12,563 nt of DNA, taken from NCBI GenBank assembly GCA_050943675.1, contig JBMNPP010000064.1:1-12563 (forward strand). The letters are read 5' to 3'. This DNA comes from Brooklawnia sp050943675 (lineage in GTDB: Bacteria; Actinomycetota; Actinomycetes; Propionibacteriales; Propionibacteriaceae). Below the pieces are notes generated by a model. That model was not told the DNA's origin and ran no database searches. It worked only from the letters and a program-made list of their open reading frames with translations. This document shows positions 7,029-12,374 of this stretch, piece by piece; positions within the stretch are counted from its first letter, which is position 1; every line of letters begins with the position of its first letter. The translations under genes were made by a program, and so were the position numbers.

Positions 7029-8445
7029 CCAGGCGCTGCGCCCGTTCGGTGGCCGCAGCGCGGGCGGGCAGCATGGCGATGCTGGCGTCGATCAGCCTGG
7101 ACGCCCGCAAGTGGTCACCGACCCACAGGTTCGCTTGCGCCGCCCGGTACAGCACCTCGTCGTAGCGCCCCAACACCTGTTCGGCCCCCTGCACCTGATC
7201 CCACAGGTCGAGGGCCAGTTCGTAGAGATCGACGCAGTCGGGGTGTGCGTCGGCCAGTTCGTCGGCCTGCCGCAGCGCACTGACGAAGGCCTCCTGGTGC
7301 CGGCCGCCCGCCCGCAAGTGGCGGATCAGGTCGAGCCGGTTGTCGCTGGCCCGGCCAGCAAGCAAGATGTCGGCGTAGCGGGCATGCAGCCGCCGGTGCT
7401 CACCGGGCAGCATCTCGGCGTGGATGACATCGCGCAGCATGGCGTGTTTGAAGGCGTACTGCTCATCGTCCAGGTAGGTCAACAGGCCGATGTTCATCGC
7501 CTCGCGCAGCAGTTCACCCACCGTCGCCTCGTCGAGTCCGGCCAGGTCGACCAGCGGGTCGAAGGGGAACTGCACACCGATCACGGTGGCGGCCCGCAAC
7601 AGCTGCTGCGTTGCGCGGTCGAGCACCAAGAAGCGCACCAGCAGGGCCTCGCGCAGGGTGGCCGGCAGCGTACCGCCCATACTGGTCGAGCGGGCCAGTT
7701 CCTCAGCGAAATAGGGGACACCCTCGCTGCGCTCCACGATTCGTTTGATGGTCGTGGGCTCGGCGTGCGGGGGCAGCAGCGGGCGCACCAACTGGGTGAT
7801 CTCGTCGGTGTTGAGCGGCTCCAGGGGCAGCAGCAGGGCTGCCCGGCGCTGCAATTCGGCCAGTGCCGGACGCAACGGATGCCGGCCCGCGATCTCGTCA
7901 GGCCGGTAGGTGACGACGATGAGCAGCCCGGCCGAATCGGCCAGGGCCGCGTTGAGGAACCTGAGCAGGTGCCCGGTGAACGGGTCAGCCCAGTGCAGGT
8001 CCTCGACGATGATCAACAGTGGACGCTCCCGGGCAGCTGCCTGCAGCAGGTCAGCGACGGCCTCGAAGACCTGGATGCGGTCGGGCTCGGCCTGCGGTGC
8101 CCGCGATGGGCCCGGCACCAGGGCGGCCAGGACGGTCTGCCCCGTCCCGGCCCACTCCCTGAGGGCATCGACACCCACCCGGGCCGCCAGGGTGCGCAGT
8201 ATCTGGCTCAGCGCTGCATGCGGGACGGCCTCGGTCCCGAAACTGAGGCACTCGCCGAGGAGTACCTGCGCCTCGGGGCCGAGGCCGCCAACGAATTCGT
8301 TCACCAGGGTGGATTTCCCGATTCCTGCCTCGCCCGAGACGAGTACCAGCCCGGCCCGTCCCGTCAGTGCGGTTTGCCAGGCCTGCCGCAGGGCGCGGAG
8401 TTCTTGAGTACGGCCGATCTGGGGTCGCTGGCCGACATCACTCAT
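7024..8445 (-). CDS. N-terminal AAA-type ATPase half of a split LAL (LuxR-family) regulator
   Basis: 473 aa. It starts with the usual LAL opening, IGRTQELRALRQAW (10-23), then Walker A GEAGIGKST (38-46) and Walker B LLIIVEDLHWAD (143-154), followed by winged-helix and lid-type helices and the beginning of TPR-like repeats. Intact LAL regulators are roughly 900-1000 aa and end in a LuxR HTH; here the frame stops at TAA 7024-7026, and the missing TPR-HTH part follows directly in the same frame. Read through that stop, the protein would be 936 aa. The ATG at 8445 overlaps the TGA of the 65-aa gene upstream (ATGA), so translation is likely coupled. LAL proteins act as ligand- and ATP-dependent activators (MalT-like); the ligand here is unknown. 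As it stands this half cannot bind DNA alone. Confidence 0.82.
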   Translation of the reverse strand: MSDVGQRPQIGRTQELRALRQAWQTALTGRAGLVLVSGEAGIGKSTLVNEFVGGLGPEAQVLLGECLSFGTEAVPHAALSQILRTLAARVGVDALREWAGTGQTVLAALVPGPSRAPQAEPDRIQVFEAVADLLQAAARERPLLIIVEDLHWADPFTGHLLRFLNAALADSAGLLIVVTYRPDEIAGRHPLRPALAELQRRAALLLPLEPLNTDEITQLVRPLLPPHAEPTTIKRIVERSEGVPYFAEELARSTSMGGTLPATLREALLVRFLVLDRATQQLLRAATVIGVQFPFDPLVDLAGLDEATVGELLREAMNIGLLTYLDDEQYAFKHAMLRDVIHAEMLPGEHRRLHARYADILLAGRASDNRLDLIRHLRAGGRHQEAFVSALRQADELADAHPDCVDLYELALDLWDQVQGAEQVLGRYDEVLYRAAQANLWVGDHLRASRLIDASIAMLPARAAATERAQRLV

Positions 8446-8639
8446 GCAGTCATGGTCGCATGCCCCAACCCCAGTCGAATCTGTCTCGGCGCCTCAATTG
8501 CCCGCAGCGTCAGTCTTGGCCACCAGCTGTTGCGGCGACGCACTGGGAGCTCGCCCGCCACCCGCGCGTGCTCGGCGCCCTGGTAGAACTCGGCGACCCG
8601 GTTGTTGTGCATCTGCAGGTGCAGGTAGTCATTGCTCAT
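8442..8639 (-). CDS. Small uncharacterised protein, 65 aa, coupled to the LAL regulator
   Basis: Begins MSNDYLHLQMHNNRVAEFYQ and ends with an ATGA overlap on the LAL regulator start. Evidence that it is real: the first 30 codons use almost only G or C in third position, the overlap gives exact translational coupling, and short basic/helical proteins with this kind of opening (D-Y, then Q/H and R-V-A-E-x-x-x-x-A-E) are common in actinobacteria. The central part is amphipathic helix; the middle is basic with a Trp pair (RRRNSWWPRL). No signal peptide or membrane segment. I do not recognise a family. The upstream ribosome binding signal is weak (TTGAG). It may be a partner of the regulator or just serve to deliver ribosomes to it; both are inference. 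Confidence 0.6.
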   Translation of the reverse strand: MSNDYLHLQMHNNRVAEFYQGAEHARVAGELPVRRRNSWWPRLTLRAIEAPRQIRLGLGHATMTA

Positions 8640-8697
8640 GGCTCAACAGTGCGGCTAAGACGCTGCCGGCACATCAGACATCTTCCCGGGCTTCGCG

Positions 8698-8728
8698 CCG
8701 GGCGCGCCTTAGGCCGGCGCGCGCCCGG
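8698..8728 (-). terminator. Strong GC hairpin, putative terminator
   Basis: A perfect 10-bp inverted repeat, CCGGGCGCGC (8698-8707) and GCGCGCCCGG (8719-8728), with an 11-base loop, located after the stop of the 191-aa gene and before the 65-aa gene. There is no U-run on either side, as is frequent for actinobacterial intrinsic terminators, so efficiency is uncertain. A second small repeat, CCTCA-TGAGG (8729-8745), lies beside it. Confidence 0.5.
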
Positions 8729-8756
8729 CCTCAGCCGGTCTGAGGTAGCGCAGGGC

Positions 8757-9332
8757 TCACCCTGCCCGTAGTTCGGCCTCGGCGGCCAGCAGCAGCTGGC
8801 GCACCACCAGGGTGCGTTCTGCGCTTGGGCGGGTGTCGTTGGCAAGCCCTGACGGCCGTGAGCCCAGGGTCAGGTAACCGAGCAACACGGCCTCCATCGC
8901 TCGGTAGGCAACCTGCTCGGCCTCGGCCATCCCCTGACTGCGGGCGAACCGCTGGGCCTGGGCGATGCTGCGTTCGGTCAACCGCGGGTCGGCGTGCCTC
9001 AACTGGTGCGCCTCCAGCCACTCAAAGGTCTCATCGCGCTGCAGGCGTGGCGTGGCAGTGACGGCATCGACTGCCGCGTCCACCTCGGCGGTGGGTGCCA
9101 GCAGCCGCAGCGCGGCGGCCAGGTGGTGCCGATAGCTGGCCGCGTACTTGTGCTGCACGCGCTTGATGACCACCGCTGCTGACTGGTCGCGGCGTGCCGT
9201 GGACGGGCCGGAAGCAGGGTCAGGGTGGCTGTAGGCCCTGACGGCCTCGCCAAGGGCATCAATGACCCTCGCCAGGCCGGGTTCGAGGCCCTGGGTGGTC
9301 GGGGCAATACGGGTGCGATAATCCAGCGACAT
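8757..9332 (-). CDS. Uncharacterised 191-aa helical protein under a cobalamin riboswitch
   Basis: I do not recognise this protein. It is soluble, almost entirely alpha-helical, rich in Ala, Arg, Glu and Leu, with no signal peptide, no membrane segment and no Walker, HTH or zinc motif. There is no DxHxxG B12-binding motif and no resemblance to PduO, CobA/CobO, CbiM, BtuF or MetE-type proteins. Conserved-looking stretches include HKYAASYRHHLAAALRLL (61-78), RDETFEWLEAHQLRHADPRL (99-118) and AEQVAYRAMEAVLLGYL (138-154). The ATG at 9332 is chosen over the in-frame ATG at 9350 because GAGGAG (9343-9338) sits five bases before it and would lie inside the gene otherwise. A full B12 riboswitch directly precedes it, so expression should fall when B12 is plentiful; a role in B12 shortage or in a B12-dependent function is inferred from that alone. 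Confidence 0.85.
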   Translation of the reverse strand: MSLDYRTRIAPTTQGLEPGLARVIDALGEAVRAYSHPDPASGPSTARRDQSAAVVIKRVQHKYAASYRHHLAAALRLLAPTAEVDAAVDAVTATPRLQRDETFEWLEAHQLRHADPRLTERSIAQAQRFARSQGMAEAEQVAYRAMEAVLLGYLTLGSRPSGLANDTRPSAERTLVVRQLLLAAEAELRAG

Positions 9333-9337
9333 GCTCA

Positions 9338-9343
9338 CTCCTC
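9338..9343 (-). promoter_or_regulatory. Strong ribosome binding site of the riboswitch-controlled gene
   Basis: GAGGAG on the minus strand, five bases before the ATG at 9332. It lies in the loop of a possible small hairpin, ATGCT (9350-9346) pairing with AGCAT (9335-9331), which includes the first two bases of the start codon. Confidence 0.75.
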
Positions 9344-9360
9344 GAAGCATCGTTGTCGGT

Positions 9361-9379
9361 CCCGCGCGGTTTGCGCGGG
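9361..9379 (-). promoter_or_regulatory. Hairpin immediately 3' of the riboswitch, candidate expression platform
   Basis: CCCGCGC-AAACC-GCGCGGG, a perfect 7-bp stem with a 5-base loop, begins two bases after the closing P1 helix of the riboswitch and ends 28 bases before the start codon. There is no U-run, so a simple intrinsic terminator is doubtful. In other B12 riboswitches a hairpin at this place can kiss the aptamer and set access to the ribosome binding site; that role here is inference. Confidence 0.5.
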
Positions 9380-9380
9380 G

Positions 9381-9588
9381 GCTGGCAGGTCTTCGGGCTC
9401 AAGGACGGGCGCCGCGCCTGGTGAAGGCGGCGGCGGTGCCTACTGGGCGAGCTTCCCAGCCATTTCGGCCAGTGCGTGTTCGCCGGTCGTTTCCTCTTAC
9501 CGCTGCGGGGCAGCCCCGGATTCTCACCGGGTTCCCTCTTGCGTCGCCCGCCGCCCACAACATCTAGTGGTCGGCTGGGTGAGCCAGC
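9381..9588 (-). promoter_or_regulatory. Cobalamin (adenosylcobalamin-class) riboswitch
   Basis: All core elements appear in order on the minus strand. P1 5' strand GCTGGC (9588-9583); GGGAA (9536-9532) leading to CCGGTGAGAATCCGGGGCTG; GCAGCGGTAAGAGG (9506-9493); the B12 box with GCACTGGCC and GGGAAG (9475-9452); and the closing GAGCCCGAAGACCTGCC (9400-9384) followed by GCCAGC (9386-9381), which is exactly complementary to the P1 5' strand. Length about 208 nt, normal for the class. A TACCAT hexamer (9601-9596) places a start site at about 9589, the first base before P1. The riboswitch is expected to bind B12 and lower expression of the 191-aa gene. It is transcribed away from the divergent CDF gene. 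Confidence 0.95.
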
Positions 9589-9595
9589 ACCACTG

Positions 9596-9601
9596 ATGGT
9601 A
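9596..9601 (-). promoter_or_regulatory. Candidate -10 box of the riboswitch transcript
   Basis: TACCAT on the minus strand, the same hexamer as the padR -10, ends seven positions before the predicted riboswitch 5' end at 9588-9589. No good -35 hexamer is seen 16-18 bp upstream. Confidence 0.4.
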
Positions 9602-9643
9602 TGCCCCTTTGCTGTGCCCGTGTGCCGACACGCCGCTGCCTCT

Positions 9644-9669
9644 GCACCCCCGCCTGGCACCCCCGCTTG
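9644..9669 (+). repeat. Tandem 13-bp direct repeat next to the CDF promoter
   Basis: GCACCCCCGCCTG (9644-9656) and GCACCCCCGCTTG (9657-9669) are head to tail and differ at one base. The second copy runs into the -35 hexamer of the CDF promoter. It could be a regulator site or chance in C-rich DNA. Confidence 0.45.
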
Positions 9670-9695
9670 GCCGGGCTGGGGCAGGTCGCCATACT
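9667..9695 (+). promoter_or_regulatory. Promoter of the CDF-deaminase operon
   Basis: TTGGCC (9667-9672) and CATACT (9690-9695) with a 17-bp spacer. The -10 ends seven bases before the GTG at 9703, so the transcript may start at the start codon (leaderless). No ribosome binding site is present ahead of the GTG, which agrees. Confidence 0.55.
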
Positions 9696-9702
9696 TGGCA
9701 CC

Positions 9703-10644
9703 GTGACTCCGCACAGCCCCGCCAGCCACGACGAACCGCGCTATGCACCACCGGTCGACCTGACCGGGTTCGCGTGGCTGTCGATCGCGGCGGCGATCGT
9801 CACGATCGGGCTCAAGGGCGGTGCTGCCTACCTGACCGGTTCGGTCGGCCTGCTCTCGGACGCTGCCGAATCGCTGGTCAACCTGGTGGCCGGCATCGTG
9901 GCCCTGATCGCGCTGAAGGTCGCGATGAAACCCCCGGACGAGAACCACCCCTTCGGCCACAGCAAGGCTGAATACTTCGCGGCAGCGATCGAGGGGATAA
10001 TGATCTTCGTCGCGGCAGCCTTCATCATCGCTGCCTCGGTGGAACGTCTCATCAACCCCGTCCTGCCCGAGCAACTCGGCATCGGTCTGGCTATCTCGAC
10101 GCTGGCGGCGATCATCAACGGCGCTGTGGCATATGTGCTGCGCAAGCAGGGCCACAAGCACAACTCGGCCACCCTCATCGCGGACGGCAAGCACCTGACC
10201 ACTGATGTGATCACCTCGGCCGCGGTCCTGATCGGGGTCGGGCTGGTCGCCATCACCAACCAGCCTCAGCTCGACCCGATCGTCGCCCTGATCGCGGGCG
10301 CCAACATCCTGTGGACAGGTTTCGGGCTGATCCGCGAATCGGTCAACGGCCTGATGGACCTGTCGCTACCCGAGGAAACAAATGCCGAACTCAACTCGGT
10401 GCTCGACGGTTTCCGGCAGCCCGGGATGATCGAGTTCCACGCGATCCGCACCAGGCGCGGCGGCAACCGGCAGTTCATGGAATTCCATGTGCTGGTGCCT
10501 GGCAGTTGGAGCGTGCGACGCGGACATGACCTGGCCGAGGACATCATCGATGCCCTGGTGGCGGTGGTGCCGGATGTGCGGGTCTCGGCGCACCTGGAGC
10601 CGATCGAGGACCCCCGCTCGTACGCAGATGAGGAAGACTACTGA
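9703..10644 (+). CDS. Cation diffusion facilitator (CDF) family metal efflux transporter
   Basis: A 313-aa inner-membrane proton-coupled exporter of divalent metals (Zn, Fe, Mn or Co class). Six transmembrane helices cover about residues 22-215: the first from LSIAAAIVTIG, the second with SDAAESLVN (52-60), then the loop ENHPFGHSKAEY (80-91) conserved in the family, and helix five with the metal site HLTTD (H164, D168). The C-terminal cytoplasmic domain (about 216-305) has FHAIRTRRGG, FHVLVPG and GHDLAEDI, with H246, H262 and H275. Where FieF has DxxxD in helix two, this protein has S52 and E56 at the aligned positions, with D53 beside them, so metal preference may differ. GTG 9703 is chosen because the frame upstream (to ATG 9601) is Cys/Pro/Arg-rich and crosses the promoter. 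The deaminase gene follows after one base. Confidence 0.93.
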   Translation: MTPHSPASHDEPRYAPPVDLTGFAWLSIAAAIVTIGLKGGAAYLTGSVGLLSDAAESLVNLVAGIVALIALKVAMKPPDENHPFGHSKAEYFAAAIEGIMIFVAAAFIIAASVERLINPVLPEQLGIGLAISTLAAIINGAVAYVLRKQGHKHNSATLIADGKHLTTDVITSAAVLIGVGLVAITNQPQLDPIVALIAGANILWTGFGLIRESVNGLMDLSLPEETNAELNSVLDGFRQPGMIEFHAIRTRRGGNRQFMEFHVLVPGSWSVRRGHDLAEDIIDALVAVVPDVRVSAHLEPIEDPRSYADEEDY

Positions 10645-10645
10645 C

Positions 10646-11095
10646 ATGGCAGAACCCGTAATCACCGTCCCGGGCTGGGACGACTACTTCCTGGGCATCG
10701 CGGCTGCGGTGTCGGCCCGTGCGAAGTGCACCCGACGCAGGGTTGGGGCGGTGCTGGTCAGCAACGACCGTCGCATCATCGCGACCGGATACAACGGGGC
10801 AGCGCCGGGCCGCCCGGACTGCCTGGAGGGTGCCTGCCCACGCGGCATGCTCAGCTACGACCAGGTGCCCGGTCTGGGTGACTATGACCGTCCCGGGACG
10901 CCCGGGTTCTGTATCGCGATCCATGCCGAGGTCAACGCCCTGCTGTTCGCCACCCGAGACACCAAGGGCTCGACTGCATACATCACTGATGAACCGTGCC
11001 CGGGTTGCCGCAAGGCCCTGGCTGCAGCAGGAATCATGCGGGCGGTCTGGCCCGAGGGCCAACTCGACGTGGACGGCCTGGTCGACTGGACCTGA
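10646..11095 (+). CDS. CMP/dCMP deaminase family zinc enzyme
   Basis: A 149-aa cytoplasmic deaminase of the ComEB/dCMP deaminase type, probably converting dCMP to dUMP for dTTP synthesis. It shows the family opening WDDYFLGIAAAVSARAKCTR (11-30), VGAVLVSNDRRIIATGYNGA (33-52), the catalytic HAE (H93, E95) and the zinc motif PCPGC (C118, C121). Cys59 and Cys64 in DCLEGACPRG match the extra cysteines of dCMP deaminases. The length is typical. The ATG at 10646 lies one base after the CDF stop; GAGGA (10630-10634) inside the end of the CDF gene is 11 bases upstream, somewhat long. A cytidine or other nucleotide substrate cannot be excluded. It is convergent with the PRC-barrel gene. Confidence 0.88.
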   Translation: MAEPVITVPGWDDYFLGIAAAVSARAKCTRRRVGAVLVSNDRRIIATGYNGAAPGRPDCLEGACPRGMLSYDQVPGLGDYDRPGTPGFCIAIHAEVNALLFATRDTKGSTAYITDEPCPGCRKALAAAGIMRAVWPEGQLDVDGLVDWT

Positions 11096-11116
11096 ACCGC
11101 CCGCACCGACCCGCTG

Positions 11117-11818
11117 TTACTGCTGGTTGGGCTCCCTGACCTGGTCATACAGGTCGACCACCTCGACGGGGGCGCCTTCAGGAGTGGCGGTCCGGTCGTG
11201 GTCTGGCCCGGTGGTCTCACCGACTGCCTCGGCGACGTCGGCGGGCAGTTCCGGCGGCTCGGTGGCCGACAGATCGGCTGACAGCCCATCCGGGGCCGAC
11301 TGCTCGGGCAGCCCGGCAGTCTCGATGGCGGCCACCACGTCCTCCGGCAGTGCCGGGGGTTCGGGGGCGGCGCCCACCCCAGCCGTCTCATCGGCCACCG
11401 GTCCTGCCGCATCCTCCGCCCGGGCGCGTGCGGTGAGGGTGTCCTCGGCCCCAATGGCCTCCGGGACGACCTCGACCTCGTCAGCCGCTACCTCGTCATC
11501 ATCCAGGACGGTGGCGATGCCGTAGTAGGCGTACAGCTGGGCCTCTTCGTCGGCGTCCAGGTGCTTGTCCGGGTCGACCCGCGGTGCGTCCTTCACCTTC
11601 TCCTCGGTGTAGGGCACAGTGATCGTGCCATCGGCGACCACGGCCTGCTCAAGCGGTACGAAGGTCTCCTTCAGGCCGAACCAGCCGGTCTTCACGGTCA
11701 CCCAACTGGGCTGACCGGTCAGGTCATCGAGGTAGACCTGACCAATGGCGCCGATCTTCTTGCCATCGACATCAACGACGTCAGAGGTGAAAAGCTCGTC
11801 GTAGTTCTTCTCGGCCAT
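11117..11818 (-). CDS. PRC-barrel domain protein with acidic C-terminal tail
   Basis: A 233-aa soluble protein. Residues 5-78 form a PRC-barrel beta domain (ELFTSDVVDVDGKKIGAIG, then VYLDDLTGQPSWVTVKTG and ETFVPLEQAVVADGTITVPY), followed by the helical EEAQLYAYYGI (91-101) usual in actinobacterial PRC proteins. The remaining about 130 residues are acidic, Ala/Pro/Glu-rich and probably disordered. They contain two similar units, EPPALPEDVVAAIETAG (153-169) and EPPELPADVAEAVGETTG (187-204), 34 residues apart. PRC-barrels mediate protein or RNA contacts; the actinobacterial group is often stress-linked, but the role is unknown. The start at ATG 11818 follows a good AAGGAAA site. The frame remains open upstream through the next gene region, which is shadow. 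It is a paralogue of the next gene. Confidence 0.88.
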   Translation of the reverse strand: MAEKNYDELFTSDVVDVDGKKIGAIGQVYLDDLTGQPSWVTVKTGWFGLKETFVPLEQAVVADGTITVPYTEEKVKDAPRVDPDKHLDADEEAQLYAYYGIATVLDDDEVAADEVEVVPEAIGAEDTLTARARAEDAAGPVADETAGVGAAPEPPALPEDVVAAIETAGLPEQSAPDGLSADLSATEPPELPADVAEAVGETTGPDHDRTATPEGAPVEVVDLYDQVREPNQQ

Positions 11819-11845
11819 ATCTGGTTTCCTTTCCGTGGGCGGGCA

Positions 11846-11862
11846 GGGATGCAAGGCATCCC
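11846..11862 (-). terminator. Hairpin between the two PRC-barrel genes
   Basis: GGGATGC-AAG-GCATCCC is a perfect 7-bp stem with a 3-base loop, placed 14 bases after the stop of the upstream PRC gene and 27 bases before the start of the downstream one. It lacks a U-run in the minus direction, so it may be an attenuator or an mRNA-processing or stability element rather than a full terminator. Confidence 0.4.
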
Positions 11863-11876
11863 GCTCGCTCAGAATT

Positions 11877-12275
11877 TTACGACTGTCGGTCCGGTTGGGT
11901 GTCTTGGGTAGGGGCGTCGGGTTCTGCAGGGGGCCGGGGCGGGTCAGGTTCAGCCAGGGGCAGTGTGTAGGGCAGACCGTAGTAGTCGAGCACCTGGGCC
12001 TCGTGGTCGGCAGTGAGCCGGCGATCGGCACTGGGGGCCGGGCCCTGCTTGACCTGATCGGCCAGGAACGGCACCTGCATCAGTCCATCCGAGACGAAGG
12101 CCCCAACCAGGGGCACCAGCACTTCCTTGGTGCCGAACAGGCCCACTCGGGCCGCGACGAAGGTCGGCTCGCCGGTCGCGTCATCCAGGTAGACCTGGCT
12201 GACCCCACCGATGCGCGAACCGCTCGCGTCGAGCACCGTGCACTTGTAGAGCTCATCATCGGCATGCTCGGCCAT
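11877..12275 (-). CDS. PRC-barrel domain protein, short paralogue
   Basis: 132 aa. Residues 6-80 form a PRC-barrel (DDELYKCTVLDASGSRIGGV, VYLDDATGEPTFVAARVG, KEVLVPLVGAFVSDGLMQVP), then ADHEAQVLDYYGL, aligned end to end with the downstream 233-aa protein. The tail is short and Pro/Asp-rich (EPDPPRPPAEPDAPTQDTQP) rather than long and acidic. The ATG at 12275 follows GGAAGG at six bases. A TAGGCT hexamer (12310-12305) gives a possible -10 and a 5' leader of about 23 bases, without a clear -35. The two genes are a tandem duplication in one likely operon; the different tails suggest divergence of partners. Confidence 0.88.
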   Translation of the reverse strand: MAEHADDELYKCTVLDASGSRIGGVSQVYLDDATGEPTFVAARVGLFGTKEVLVPLVGAFVSDGLMQVPFLADQVKQGPAPSADRRLTADHEAQVLDYYGLPYTLPLAEPDPPRPPAEPDAPTQDTQPDRQS

Positions 12276-12374
12276 GGTGACCTTCCACTCGGGTTATTTG
12301 TCGAAGCCTACTTGGGCCGGGCCATCGCGTCGACCAGATACCGACCACATGAGCCGTGCTGATTCGCCCCCCGT

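Noticed and set aside
6369..7283. 304-aa plus-strand open frame opposite the TPR-HTH half
   Set aside because: Ala/Arg/Pro/Gly-rich shadow translation of the regulator's complement.
7111..8586. 491-aa plus-strand open frame opposite the LAL ATPase
   Set aside because: Shadow: no domain, no ribosome site, and the opposite strand carries Walker motifs.
9601..9702. ATG 9601 as the CDF start
   Set aside because: The extra 34 residues are Cys/Pro/Arg-rich, cross the tandem repeats and promoter, and are absent from the family's usual N-terminus.
9259..10194. 311-aa minus-strand open frame across the riboswitch and CDF gene
   Set aside because: It would translate the conserved riboswitch and the antisense of CDF; the real minus gene starts at 9332 in another frame.
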